This document shows positions 18,594-27,133 of a stretch of DNA of 64,000 bases, piece after piece (within the stretch, counting starts at the first letter, position 1; the number at the start of each line of letters is the position of its first letter). A model generated the notes under the pieces. It was given only the letters and a program-made list of their open reading frames with translations. It did no database searches and had not been told where the DNA came from. A program made the translations under genes and the position numbers. The stretch comes from an uncultured Hoeflea sp. Its GTDB lineage: Bacteria; Pseudomonadota; Alphaproteobacteria; Rhizobiales; Rhizobiaceae. The stretch lies in NCBI RefSeq assembly GCF_947501405.1, contig NZ_CANMVK010000001.1:1364001-1428000 (forward strand). The letters are read 5' to 3'.

Positions 18594-18623
18594 GCTTGAT
18601 AGTTACATTCACAACTGTATCTA
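18594..18623 (+). promoter_or_regulatory. hmgA promoter with putative operator in the spacer
   Basis: A -35 box TTGATA (18596-18601) and a -10 box TATCTA (18618-18623) are 16 bases apart. The spacer contains GTTACA-TTCA-CAAC; its outer GTT/AAC form an inverted repeat, extended to AGTT-N8-AACT. The same -35 and GTTACA-N4-CAAC occur before the hydroxylase gene at 23531. This indicates a shared repressor or activator acting between -35 and -10. The hmgA start is about 34 bases downstream of the -10. Confidence 0.7.
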
Positions 18624-18657
18624 TGCGCACAAAACAGAACCGAATGGGAGACGCCCG

Positions 18658-19989
18658 ATGCCGCTCACTTACATGCCGGGATTTGGCAATGATTTCGAAA
18701 CCGAAAGCCTTCCGGGTGCACTTCCGCAGGGACAGAACTCGCCGCAGCGCTGCGCTTACGGGCTTTACGCCGAGCAGCTGTCGGGGTCGCCGTTCACTGC
18801 GCCGCGCGGCACCAATGAGCGCTCCTGGCTCTACCGGATCCGGCCGAGCGTACGCCACACAACCGAATTCACGCTGATCGACCGTCCGTACTGGAAGTCC
18901 GCTCCGCACCAGGAGCCCGATATCCTTTCGCTCGGCCAGCGGCGCTGGGATCCGGTTCCCTATCCCGAAGGAGAGGTGCATTTTCTCGATGCGTTGCGCA
19001 CCATGACGGTGACCGGCGATGTGGTCGGCCAGGTGGGGATGGCGACCCATGTTTATGCGCTGACCGCCGATATGGGAGATGACTATTTCTTCAATGCCGA
19101 TGGCGAGTTGATGATTGTGCCACAGGAAGGCGCACTCGAAGTCTTCACCGAAATGGGGATCATCGAAGTGGCGCCGCTGGAAATCGTGGTGCTGCCGCGC
19201 GGCATGATGTTCAAGGTCAGCCGCGGCGACGGGGTGGAGCGCGCACGCGGCTATGTCTGCGAGAATTACGGCGCCAAGTTCACCTTGCCAGAGCGCGGTC
19301 CGATCGGGGCCAATTGCCTGGCCAATCCGCGCGATTTCAAGACCCCTGTGGCAGCCTATGAGGACAAGGAAGGCACCTGTCTGGTGCATATCAAATGGTG
19401 TGGCGCGTTTCATGTTACGCCGATTGGCCATTCACCGCTCGATGTGGTCGCCTGGCACGGCAATTATGCGCCTTACAAATATGATCTGAGAACCTTTTCG
19501 CCGGTTGGCGCGATCCTGTTCGATCACCCCGACCCGTCGATCTTCACTGTGCTCACCGCGCCTTCGGGCGAGGCGGGCACGGCGAACATCGATTTTGTCA
19601 TTTTCCCGCCGCGCTGGATGGTGGCTGAGCATTCGTTCAGGCCGCCCTGGTATCACCGCAACATCATGAGCGAGTTCATGGGGCTGATCGAGGGGCAATA
19701 CGATGCCAAGGAAGAGGGATTTGTTCCCGGCGGCATGAGCCTGCACAACATGATGATGCCGCACGGGCCCGACGCCGATGCTTTCGAAAAAGCCTCGACT
19801 GTCGAGCTCGAACCGGTCAAGCTCTCCGACACCATGGCCTTCATGTTTGAAACACGTTTTCCGCAAATGGTCACGCGTTACGCTGCCGATCTCGAGACGG
19901 CCCAGCCGGACTATGTCAAATGCTGGGACGGGATCGAACGCAAGTTTGACGGCACGCCGGAAGCCCGTGGCTGGTCGGGACCCAAATGA
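18658..19989 (+). CDS. hmgA: homogentisate 1,2-dioxygenase
   Basis: This non-haem Fe(II) ring-cleaving enzyme opens homogentisate to maleylacetoacetate. The 443-residue protein begins [16 protein letters not shown], the family N-terminus, so the ATG at 18658 (with GGGAG upstream) is chosen over a long upstream in-frame extension that crosses the promoter. Family blocks seen are [31 protein letters not shown], and the iron-site region [18 protein letters not shown] near 330, which supplies His and Glu ligands. The stop overlaps the next gene (ATGA). It is the first gene of a five-gene operon. Confidence 0.96.
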   Translation: MPLTYMPGFGNDFETESLPGALPQGQNSPQRCAYGLYAEQLSGSPFTAPRGTNERSWLYRIRPSVRHTTEFTLIDRPYWKSAPHQEPDILSLGQRRWDPVPYPEGEVHFLDALRTMTVTGDVVGQVGMATHVYALTADMGDDYFFNADGELMIVPQEGALEVFTEMGIIEVAPLEIVVLPRGMMFKVSRGDGVERARGYVCENYGAKFTLPERGPIGANCLANPRDFKTPVAAYEDKEGTCLVHIKWCGAFHVTPIGHSPLDVVAWHGNYAPYKYDLRTFSPVGAILFDHPDPSIFTVLTAPSGEAGTANIDFVIFPPRWMVAEHSFRPPWYHRNIMSEFMGLIEGQYDAKEEGFVPGGMSLHNMMMPHGPDADAFEKASTVELEPVKLSDTMAFMFETRFPQMVTRYAADLETAQPDYVKCWDGIERKFDGTPEARGWSGPK

Positions 19990-20867
19990 GCGACCGGCTG
20001 GTCATTCTGGGATCGAAAGGCGGTCCGGCGATCCGTCCGGGCGGGCCTTCGCCGACATCGTCGCTCATCGAGATCGGCGGGCGCCGTATCGTGGTCGACT
20101 GCGGACTGGGCGTATCGCGCGGGCTGGTGGAAGCCGGCGTGGAACTGCCGTCGCTGGATCTGATCGCCATTACCCATCTGCATTCCGACCATGTGCTGGA
20201 ACTCGGGCCGTTGTTGCACACAGCCTGGACCGCGGGTCTGAAAACGCCGGTACGGGTTCTGGGTCCGAAAGGCCTGATAGCGCTCTGGGACGGGTTTGTG
20301 GCCTCACTCATCTACGATATCGACCTGAGGATCGAGGACGAAGGCCGGCCCGACATTCGCGATCTGGTCGAGATCGAGGAACTGGGTGAGGGGGTTTGGT
20401 TCGAGCAGGACGGCGTGAACATCGAGGCACTGCGCGTCGAGCATCCGCCGGTCACCGATTGCTTTGCACTGAAAATCAGCGATGGCGGACGGCACATCGT
20501 GTTTTCTGCCGATACGGCCTATTTCCCGCCGCTTGCCGAATTTGCCCGGGATTCAGACATTCTGGTGCACGAGGCGATGCATCCCGACGGCGTCGAGCGG
20601 CTGGTGGCGCGCACCGGCAATGGCGAGCGGCTCAAAGCCCATCTGATTGCCAGCCACACCATGGCCGCAGATGTCGGCCGCATCGCCAGTGCGGCGAACA
20701 CTGGCCATCTGGTGCTCAACCATCTGGTTCCCGCCGACGACCCCGCGATCACTGAAGGTGATTGGATCGCACAATTGCGAACCACCTGGGTTGGGCCATT
20801 GACGATCGGGCGCGACGGGCTCAGCCTGCCGTTGCCAACTTCCAAACCACAAAGGACTTCAGCATGA
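19986..20867 (+). CDS. MBL-fold metallohydrolase (RNase Z-like architecture)
   Basis: This 293-residue metallo-beta-lactamase-fold hydrolase has a complete HLHSDH motif at 64-69, a VFSADTAY strand carrying the bridging Asp, and a late SHTMA segment with the final His. It has the layout of ribonuclease-Z-like or arylsulfatase-like MBL enzymes. It overlaps hmgA by four bases and fahA by four bases, so it is firmly inside the homogentisate operon. It is not a known step of the pathway. Hydrolysis of an ester, lactone or toxic side product is possible, but unproven. Confidence 0.82.
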   Translation: MSDRLVILGSKGGPAIRPGGPSPTSSLIEIGGRRIVVDCGLGVSRGLVEAGVELPSLDLIAITHLHSDHVLELGPLLHTAWTAGLKTPVRVLGPKGLIALWDGFVASLIYDIDLRIEDEGRPDIRDLVEIEELGEGVWFEQDGVNIEALRVEHPPVTDCFALKISDGGRHIVFSADTAYFPPLAEFARDSDILVHEAMHPDGVERLVARTGNGERLKAHLIASHTMAADVGRIASAANTGHLVLNHLVPADDPAITEGDWIAQLRTTWVGPLTIGRDGLSLPLPTSKPQRTSA

Positions 20868-21874
20868 AACTGGCTACTCTCCGCGACGGCAGCCGTGACG
20901 GCCGTCTGGTCGTCGTCTCGCGCGACCTGACCCGGGCCTCCCGCGTGCCGCATATCGCGCGCACGCTTCAGGCGGCGCTGGATGACTGGGCGCATGTGGC
21001 GCCGCGGCTTGCCGACGTGGCGCAGATGCTGGAGACCGGCGCCGAACCGGACGAGCGGTTTCACGAGCGGGACGCCTTGTCTCCGTTACCACGCGCTTAC
21101 CAATGGGCGGATGGGTCCGCCTATGTCAACCATGTCGAACTGGTGCGCAAGGCGCGCGGCGCGGAAATGCCTGCGAGCTTTTGGGAAGATCCGCTGATGT
21201 ATCAGGGCGGGTCCGACAGTTTTCTTGCGCCGCGTGGGCCGATCCGCATGACTGATGAAGCCTGGGGCATCGATTGCGAGGGCGAGGTGGCGGTGATTGT
21301 CGACGATGTGCCGATGGGGGCCGATACAGAGACATGCCGCGATGCGATCAAGCTGGTGATGCTGGTCAACGATGTCAGTCTGCGCGGTCTGATCCCGGCG
21401 GAACTGGGCAAGGGATTTGGTTTCTTTCAGTCCAAGCCGTCTTCGGCGTTTTCACCTGTTGCGGTTTCGCCCGACGAGTTGGGTGAGGCCTGGGATGGCG
21501 GCAAGCTGACCCTGCCGCTGATGGTCGATCTGAACGGCGAAGCTTTCGGCCGCGCCAATGCCGGTGTCGACATGACCTTCGATTTTCCGCAACTGATAGC
21601 GCACGCGGCCAAGAGCCGGCCGCTCAGCGCCGGTACCATCATCGGTTCTGGCACGGTGTCCAACAAGGGCCCCGATGGCGACCCCGGTAAGCCGGTCAGC
21701 GAAGGTGGCGCCGGCTATTCCTGCATCGCCGAGATCCGGATGATCGAGACCATCGCCAACGGCAAACCGTCAACGCCGTTCCTGCGGTTTGGCGACACGG
21801 TGCGCATCGAAATGAAAAACGCGGATGGCCATTCGATCTTCGGCGCCATCGAGCAAAGCGTTGAGCGGACCTGA
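20864..21874 (+). CDS. fahA: fumarylacetoacetate hydrolase
   Basis: This enzyme splits fumarylacetoacetate into fumarate and acetoacetate, the last step of homogentisate degradation. The 336-residue protein carries the FAH-fold metal-site segments: MYQGGSDSFLAPRGPI, WGIDCEGEVAVIVDDV (Glu pair), MLVNDVSLRG, KPSSAFSPVAVSPDELG and GSGTVSNKG. The start is the ATG at 20864 in the ATGA overlap, with AAAGGA upstream; an earlier in-frame start would bury much of the preceding gene. The length and N-terminus match the bacterial FAH subgroup found next to hmgA. Confidence 0.93.
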   Translation: MKLATLRDGSRDGRLVVVSRDLTRASRVPHIARTLQAALDDWAHVAPRLADVAQMLETGAEPDERFHERDALSPLPRAYQWADGSAYVNHVELVRKARGAEMPASFWEDPLMYQGGSDSFLAPRGPIRMTDEAWGIDCEGEVAVIVDDVPMGADTETCRDAIKLVMLVNDVSLRGLIPAELGKGFGFFQSKPSSAFSPVAVSPDELGEAWDGGKLTLPLMVDLNGEAFGRANAGVDMTFDFPQLIAHAAKSRPLSAGTIIGSGTVSNKGPDGDPGKPVSEGGAGYSCIAEIRMIETIANGKPSTPFLRFGDTVRIEMKNADGHSIFGAIEQSVERT

Positions 21875-21877
21875 CCT

Positions 21878-22408
21878 ATGACGCGGTTTGTGGGTTACAT
21901 CGCGATGAGCCTTGATGCCCGCATCGCCGATGGCGATGGAAACCTCGATTGGCTGATGAGTTTTGGACCTCCGGAGGGAAGTCAGGCCGATTACCAGGCG
22001 TTTTATTCCGACGTTGACGGGATAGTTATGGGGCGCAGCACCTATGACTGGATCGTTGCGCACAATGATTGGCCTTATTCGGGCAAAACCTCCTATGTCG
22101 TGACCAACCGCGCTTTCGATTCCGGACGAGACGACGTGATCGCGGTTTCGCCAGACTACCAAGGCTTGCGCACAAGACTGGAGCGTGAGGGACACTCTGT
22201 GATCTGGATCCTGGGCGGCGGGACCGTGCAGAGAGCGGCGCTCGATGCCGGCATGTTCGACCACATCCGCGTCTTTGTCATACCCATCATTGTCGGTTCC
22301 GGCCCCCTGATTTTCGCTGATGGCGCGCCGCGTGGTCTGACGTTGCAGGCCAGCAGAACCTGGGGCCAGATTGTCGAACTATCCTACACATTCAAGGAAA
22401 CAGAATGA
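21878..22408 (+). CDS. dihydrofolate reductase / RibD C-terminal-like protein
   Basis: This 176-residue member of the DHFR-like RibD C-terminal family shows the N-terminal GYIAMSLDARIADGDG strand-loop, the NADPH-binding VMGRSTYDW segment at about 49-57, and WILGGGTVQRAAL at about 109-121, the second dinucleotide loop. Relatives include YwjB/YyaP-type reductases of unknown substrate. It is three bases after fahA and overlaps the next gene by ATGA, so it is co-transcribed with the homogentisate genes; its role there is not known. Confidence 0.8.
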   Translation: MTRFVGYIAMSLDARIADGDGNLDWLMSFGPPEGSQADYQAFYSDVDGIVMGRSTYDWIVAHNDWPYSGKTSYVVTNRAFDSGRDDVIAVSPDYQGLRTRLEREGHSVIWILGGGTVQRAALDAGMFDHIRVFVIPIIVGSGPLIFADGAPRGLTLQASRTWGQIVELSYTFKETE

Positions 22409-23355
22409 GCAAGCAATTCGCATCCGCCGGCGACATGGCGGAAAAGAACATTTCATTCACCGAGATCGGCCGCGATTTGTGGGCGTTTACTGCAGAAGGC
22501 GACCCCAATTCCGGCGTCATCATTGGCGACGACTCGGTGATGGTGATTGAGGCGCAGGCCACGCCACGGCTTGCGAACAAGGTGATCGAAAAGATCCGTT
22601 CGGTCACCGATAAACCGATTACCCATCTGGTGCTGACCCATTACCACGCCGTGCGGGTGCTCGGCGCTTCGGCCTACAATGCAAGCCAGGTGATCATGAG
22701 CGAAAAGGCGCGCTCGATGGTGGCCGAGCGCGGACAGGAAGACTGGGATTCGGAGTTCGAGCGTTTTCCGCGGCTGTTTCAGGGCCATGAATCGATCCCG
22801 GACCTGACCTGGCCGACCACCACCTTTACCAATCGCATGTCGGTCTATCTCGGCAAACGCCGGGTGGATCTGATGTTCCTGGGCCGGGCGCATACAGCCG
22901 GCGACATCGTCGCCTATGTACCTGACGCCAATGTGATGTTTACCGGCGACATCGTCGAATATCATTCGGCGTGCTATTGCGGCGACGGTCATTTTCATGA
23001 CTGGCCGGGCACGCTTGAGGCGATCCGCCGCTTCGATGTCGACGCCATCGCGCCGGGCCGGGGTGACGCGCTGACCGGCAAGCAATTGGTCAATGCGGCG
23101 CTGGATTCGACCAGTGATTTCGTGCGCTCGACCTATCGGCCGGTGGCCCAGGTGGCGTTGCGCGGCGGAACTTTAAAGGAAGCCTGGGATGCGGCCCGCG
23201 CCGAATGCGATCCCAAATTCTCCGATTATGCGATCTACGAGCACTGCCTGCCGTTCAATGTGGCGCGCGCCTATGACGAGGCGCTCGATATCGACACGCC
23301 GCGGATCTGGACCGCGGAACGCGACCGGCAGATGTGGGACGCGCTGCAGGGCTGA
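22405..23355 (+). CDS. MBL-fold protein with altered metal-binding motif (HxHAVR)
   Basis: This 316-residue protein has the MBL fold: VIEAQATPRLAN strand-loop, LTHYHAVRVLGAS at about 77-89, GRAHTAGDIVAY near 165 and FTGDIVEYH. The canonical HxHxDH motif is H79-Y-H81-A-V83-R84 here, so the second metal's Asp and His are replaced by Val and Arg. The later His (AHTAGD) and Asp (TGD) are kept, so a one-metal site may remain. It is the last gene of the hmgA unit and ends 90 bases before the conserved promoter of the next unit. Related proteins near quinoprotein or aromatic genes exist; the substrate is unknown. Confidence 0.82.
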   Translation: MSKQFASAGDMAEKNISFTEIGRDLWAFTAEGDPNSGVIIGDDSVMVIEAQATPRLANKVIEKIRSVTDKPITHLVLTHYHAVRVLGASAYNASQVIMSEKARSMVAERGQEDWDSEFERFPRLFQGHESIPDLTWPTTTFTNRMSVYLGKRRVDLMFLGRAHTAGDIVAYVPDANVMFTGDIVEYHSACYCGDGHFHDWPGTLEAIRRFDVDAIAPGRGDALTGKQLVNAALDSTSDFVRSTYRPVAQVALRGGTLKEAWDAARAECDPKFSDYAIYEHCLPFNVARAYDEALDIDTPRIWTAERDRQMWDALQG

Positions 23356-23442
23356 GCTGCGGGCAAACCGGACTGCGCGGTCGGCGTGACCGCGCGGTTG
23401 GGGTCCAAACGGTGCCAGCATGCGAACCTACCCAAAAAAGCC

Positions 23443-23473
23443 GCTTGATAGTTACAAATGCAACCAATATTTT
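23443..23473 (+). promoter_or_regulatory. hydroxylase-operon promoter, same operator as hmgA
   Basis: TTGATA (23445-23450) and TATTTT (23468-23473) form -35 and -10 boxes 17 bases apart. The 14-base block GCTTGATAGTTACA followed by N4-CAAC is identical to the hmgA promoter at 18594. This strongly suggests that both homogentisate units answer to one regulator, which is not encoded in the window. Confidence 0.7.
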
Positions 23474-23530
23474 CGCGCCATTGCAGATCGGATCCCGAGA
23501 CACCGGATGCGGCCATGCGGAAAGGACGAC

Positions 23531-25144
23531 ATGAGCAAGATATTCGAAACGCCGCTCTATCCCTACACGCGCTCGACGGATCAGGACGCCGCCGAACCGG
23601 CGCAGCATCCGGTCATCGTGGTGGGCGCCGGACCGATCGGGCTGGCCGCTGCGATCGATCTTGCCATGCAGGATGTCGCGGTGGTGGTGGTCGACGACAA
23701 TGACAAGGTGAGCTGGGGCTCGCGGGCGATCTGCTTTGCCAAGCGTCCGCTCGAAATCCTCGACCGGCTGGGTTGCGGCGACCCGATGGTCGACAAGGGC
23801 GTGATGTGGAATCTTGGCAAGGTCTATTTCGACGAACGGCAGGTGTTCGGTTTCAATCTGCTGCCCGAAGATGGGCACAAACGCCCCGCCTTCATCAATC
23901 TGCAGCAGTATTATTTCGAGCAATATCTGATCGACCGGGTGCGGCAACTGCAGGCCGAAGGCAAGCCGATCGAACTGCGCGGCGGCAACAAGGTGCTCGA
24001 GGTCGCTCAGAAGGAGGATTGCGTCGATCTGACCATCGGTACGCCGGACGGCCCGTACCGGCTTCACGCCGATTGGCTGATTGCCTGCGACGGTGCCGCC
24101 TCGCCAATCCGCAACATGATGGGGCTCGATTTCGTGGGCCGGGTGTTCGAGGACAACTTTCTGATTGCCGATGTGATCATGGACGCGGAATTTCCCACCG
24201 AGCGATGGTTCTGGTTCGACCCGCCATTCAATCGCGGTCAGTCTGCGCTTTTGCACAAGCAGCCCGACAATGTCTGGCGGATCGACTTCCAGCTTGGCTG
24301 GGACATCGACCGCGATGAGGAACTCAAGGCTGAAAACATCGACCGGCGGCTCAAGGCCATGCTCGGCGAGGACATCAAATACGAACTGGAATGGAGTTCG
24401 ATCTACACCTTCCAGTGCCGCCGGATGGACCGCTTCCACGAGGGCCGGGTGATTTTTGCGGGCGATGCGGCGCATCAGGTTTCCCCCTTCGGTGCGCGCG
24501 GAGCCAATTCCGGTCTCCAGGATACAGACAATCTAGGCTGGAAGCTCAAGCTGATCCTCGACGGCAAGGCGCCCGAAAGCTTACTCGACAGCTATGATGT
24601 CGAGCGCATTCACGGGGCCGACGAGAACATTCTCAATTCCTCGCGCTCGACCGATTTCATCACTCCGAAATCCGAAATCAGCCGCATCTTCCGCGATGCG
24701 GTGCTCGATCTTTCGGAACGCTATGAAGCAACCCGGCCGATGGTCAATTCCGGCCGCCTGTCAGTGCCGTGCACCTATGACGGCTCGCCGCTCAACGGTC
24801 CCGATTGCGATGGAATGCCGGAACGCACCCGGCCCGGTTCGCCGATGGTAGACGCGCCGCTGCCAAATGGCTGGCTGCTCGATCGGCTCGGCAGCGGATT
24901 TTATCTGGTCGCAATCGATACGGATGTACCGGAGACGCTGGAGATCGACGGGGTGGGCATCACAGGACTGCGGCTTTCCACGGACGGCGATGCGGATGGC
25001 TACTTGCATCAACGCTATCTGGGCGAGGCCAAATCGGCGGTCTACCTCGTGCGCCCCGACCAGCACGTGGCGGCGCGCTGGATAAGCTATGACGAAGCCG
25101 AAACCGCTGGGGCGCTTCGCAAGGCAATCGGGAGATCAAGATGA
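23531..25144 (+). CDS. mhaA: FAD-dependent aromatic hydroxylase, probable 3-hydroxyphenylacetate 6-hydroxylase large subunit (MhaA-like)
   Basis: This class A flavoprotein monooxygenase has 537 residues: GAGPIG at 32-37 in the N-terminal Rossmann fold, WLIACDGAASPIR with the second FAD-binding DG, and GDAAHQVSPFGARGANSG from residue 311. The C-terminal thioredoxin-like domain of the MhpA/phenol hydroxylase group is present. The start ATG at 23531 has GAAAGGACGAC upstream and the family-like N-terminus. The overlapping 69-aa partner, the shared promoter with hmgA and maiA in the same operon point to production of homogentisate from 3-hydroxyphenylacetate, as in Pseudomonas MhaAB. A 3-hydroxybenzoate or MhpA-type substrate remains possible. 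Confidence 0.75.
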   Translation: MSKIFETPLYPYTRSTDQDAAEPAQHPVIVVGAGPIGLAAAIDLAMQDVAVVVVDDNDKVSWGSRAICFAKRPLEILDRLGCGDPMVDKGVMWNLGKVYFDERQVFGFNLLPEDGHKRPAFINLQQYYFEQYLIDRVRQLQAEGKPIELRGGNKVLEVAQKEDCVDLTIGTPDGPYRLHADWLIACDGAASPIRNMMGLDFVGRVFEDNFLIADVIMDAEFPTERWFWFDPPFNRGQSALLHKQPDNVWRIDFQLGWDIDRDEELKAENIDRRLKAMLGEDIKYELEWSSIYTFQCRRMDRFHEGRVIFAGDAAHQVSPFGARGANSGLQDTDNLGWKLKLILDGKAPESLLDSYDVERIHGADENILNSSRSTDFITPKSEISRIFRDAVLDLSERYEATRPMVNSGRLSVPCTYDGSPLNGPDCDGMPERTRPGSPMVDAPLPNGWLLDRLGSGFYLVAIDTDVPETLEIDGVGITGLRLSTDGDADGYLHQRYLGEAKSAVYLVRPDQHVAARWISYDEAETAGALRKAIGRSR

Positions 25145-25350
25145 CCGAGCTCAACACCACAGCCAACATTGCCGGGCCCGACGAATTCTATGCAGAACTG
25201 CTGGCCGTCCATGAGGACCTGTCAAAGGCCGAGAGCGATGCGTTCAACGCTCGGCTGATTCTGCTTCTGGCCAACCATATCGGCGATCGCGCGGTGCTCA
25301 GCCAGGCGCTGCGGGCCGCTTCGCTAAAGAAACGAGATGAGGAGAATTGA
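25141..25350 (+). CDS. mhaB: DUF2783 small protein, probable coupling partner of the hydroxylase (MhaB-like)
   Basis: This 69-residue (about 7.6 kDa) acidic, helical protein contains DEFYAELLAVHEDLSKAESDAF and a second helix LILLLANHIGDRAVL. It has no signal peptide or metal motif. The start overlaps the hydroxylase stop (ATGA). Size, position and partner match MhaB, the small coupling protein of the Pseudomonas 3-hydroxyphenylacetate 6-hydroxylase. The family equivalence is recalled, not computed. Confidence 0.68.
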   Translation: MTELNTTANIAGPDEFYAELLAVHEDLSKAESDAFNARLILLLANHIGDRAVLSQALRAASLKKRDEEN

Positions 25351-25351
25351 G

Positions 25352-25894
25352 ATGAAGATCGAGCAAATCCATCACGTGGCCTATCGCTGCAAGGACGCCA
25401 AGCAAACCGTCAACTGGTATGTCGACAATCTCAACATGGATTTTGTCCTGGCCATCGCTGAGGACAAGGTGCCCTCGACCCACGAGCCAGATCCCTACAT
25501 GCATGTGTTTCTCGACGCCGGGCAGGGCAATGTTCTGGCCTTTTTCGAACTGCCGACCAAGCCGGAGATGGGCCGCGACGAAAACACGCCGATCTGGGTT
25601 CAGCACATCGCCTTCAAGGTCAAGGACCGTGAGACGCTTGTCGCCTACAAGGAAAAACTTGAAGCCAACGGCATCGACGTGCTCGGCGTGACTGACCATT
25701 CGATCTTCCATTCGATCTATTTCTTCGATCCCAATGGCCACCGCGTCGAGCTCGCCTGCCCGGATCCTGACGAGGACGCCATGATCAAACGTCTTGACGA
25801 CGTCAAATGGGACATGCTCGAAGAGTGGTCGAAGACCAAGCGCGCGCCCAAGCACGCTGACTGGTTGCACGCCAAGGAACTCTCCAAAGCCTGA
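25352..25894 (+). CDS. VOC-family metalloprotein (glyoxalase / extradiol dioxygenase-like)
   Basis: This 180-residue vicinal-oxygen-chelate protein has putative metal ligands His (IHHVAYRC near 7-8), His (VQHIAFKV) and Glu (NGHRVELACP), and a Lys/Trp-rich C-terminal tail of about 40 residues. The start ATG at 25352 has GAGGAG upstream, one base after the preceding stop. It is half the size of HppD or extradiol ring-cleavage enzymes, so it would work as a homodimer like glyoxalase I. In this operon it may act on a glutathione adduct or an aromatic intermediate; which one cannot be read from the sequence. Confidence 0.78.
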   Translation: MKIEQIHHVAYRCKDAKQTVNWYVDNLNMDFVLAIAEDKVPSTHEPDPYMHVFLDAGQGNVLAFFELPTKPEMGRDENTPIWVQHIAFKVKDRETLVAYKEKLEANGIDVLGVTDHSIFHSIYFFDPNGHRVELACPDPDEDAMIKRLDDVKWDMLEEWSKTKRAPKHADWLHAKELSKA

Positions 25895-25903
25895 GGATCG
25901 ATT

Positions 25904-26539
25904 ATGGCAATGCCGGTTCTGTATGATTACTGGCGTTCGTCTGCCAGCTACCGGGTGCGCATCGCGCTCAATCTGGCGGGCATTGCCTATGAGACGGTGC
26001 CGGTTGATCTTCTGGCGGGCGACCAGAAAGCCCCGGCGCATCTTGAGCGCAATCCGCAAGGTCTCGTGCCGACGCTTGAGATCGACGGGGTGATGCTCAC
26101 CCAGTCGCTGGCGATCATCGAATATCTGATCGAGACCCGCGGCGCAAAATGGCTGCCCGATGATCCTGTCGGGCGGGCGCGGGTGAGAACGCTCGCCCAT
26201 TCCATCGCCATGGACATCCACCCCGTGTGCAACACCTCGGTGATCAATCACGTTCTCGAGCTGACCGGCGGAGGCGACGCTGAACGGGTTGCCTGGATGC
26301 GATGCTTCATCGGCAAGGGGCTGGCCGCTTTCGAGAAGCTGCTGGATCATGACGCCACCGGCCGCTTCTGCCATGGCGATCAGCCGGGCCTCGCCGACAT
26401 CTGCCTGATCCCGCAGCTCTACAATGCCGAACGCTGGGGCGTCGATCTATCCGGCCTGAACCGCATTGAGGAGATCCGCACGGCTTGCGAGGCGCTGCCC
26501 GGCTTTGCTGCAGCTCATCCCGATGCTTGTATAAAATAA
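25904..26539 (+). CDS. maiA: maleylacetoacetate isomerase (zeta-class GST)
   Basis: This glutathione-dependent enzyme isomerises maleylacetoacetate to fumarylacetoacetate, between HmgA and FahA. The 211-residue protein has the zeta-class signature SSASYRVRIALN at about 12-23, in place of the usual SSCSxRVRIAL, then NPQGLVPTLEIDG, LTQSLAIIEYL, and the C-terminal GDQPGLADICLIPQLYNAERW. The Cys of the SSCS motif is Ala here, which is tolerated in some homologues. It is the last gene of the mhaAB unit and stands ten bases after the VOC gene. It converges on a minus-strand operon six bases away. Confidence 0.93.
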   Translation: MAMPVLYDYWRSSASYRVRIALNLAGIAYETVPVDLLAGDQKAPAHLERNPQGLVPTLEIDGVMLTQSLAIIEYLIETRGAKWLPDDPVGRARVRTLAHSIAMDIHPVCNTSVINHVLELTGGGDAERVAWMRCFIGKGLAAFEKLLDHDATGRFCHGDQPGLADICLIPQLYNAERWGVDLSGLNRIEEIRTACEALPGFAAAHPDACIK

Positions 26540-26545
26540 ATCGTA

Positions 26546-27133
26546 TCAGAGTCTTGAGAGACGTTTCTCAACAGCCTTGAGGTAGCTACCGCGGCTTTCA
26601 GGCGTGGATTTGTCCATGAGATAATGGGCCATGAACATCCGGCGGCAACTCTTGGCGCAGAGCGCGCGCATGCCGCGCAGGATGGTGCGTTTTCCGGGAT
26701 GGCCGACCAGATAGGACCACCAGCGCGGCGCGCCGCAGGTGGTAATCACCCCCAGAACCCTGACATGGGTCATCAAAGGTTCGATCGGTCCCGGGCCATC
26801 GGGGATCCGGAAGGTCAGTTCCGGGGTCCAGACCCGGTCAAGCCAGCCCTTGAGCATGGCTGGCAGCCCGTACCACCAGGTCGGATAGACAAACAGGATG
26901 GCCTCGGCCTTCTGCATCCGCTCTGCGTGATCGGGGAATGGATGATCAGAAAGCTTCATCTCATTGTAGTGGCGGCGTTCATCGGCTCTCATCACCGGAT
27001 CGAAGCCTTCGGCGTAGAGATCCATCAAATCGACCTGGTGGCCGCCGCGTTTCAGCGTGGTGACGACGCAGTCGCGCAGGGCGGCGCAGTAGCTTTCGGG
27101 CACGGGGTGACAGTAGACGACGAGACAGTGCAT
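26546..27133 (-). CDS. NAD(P)H:quinone oxidoreductase, flavodoxin-fold (copy 1)
   Basis: This 195-residue FMN or FAD reductase of the MdaB/KefF/NQO family has an N-terminal VVYCHPVPESYCAALRD phosphate-binding strand-loop, VYPTWWYGLPAMLKGWLDRVW at about 82-102 (flavin isoalloxazine region), and a GAPRWWSY segment. It is a close paralogue of the next gene upstream, which it overlaps by one base (TGATG). It is the last gene of the minus-strand run starting at 33172. Role within the pathway unknown; two-electron quinone reduction is the usual activity. Confidence 0.83.
   Translation of the reverse strand: MHCLVVYCHPVPESYCAALRDCVVTTLKRGGHQVDLMDLYAEGFDPVMRADERRHYNEMKLSDHPFPDHAERMQKAEAILFVYPTWWYGLPAMLKGWLDRVWTPELTFRIPDGPGPIEPLMTHVRVLGVITTCGAPRWWSYLVGHPGKRTILRGMRALCAKSCRRMFMAHYLMDKSTPESRGSYLKAVEKRLSRL

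Noticed and set aside
25352-25894. VOC gene as 4-hydroxyphenylpyruvate dioxygenase (hppD)
   Set aside because: The product is 180 residues; HppD needs about 350 with two VOC halves. The pathway here starts more plausibly from 3-hydroxyphenylacetate.
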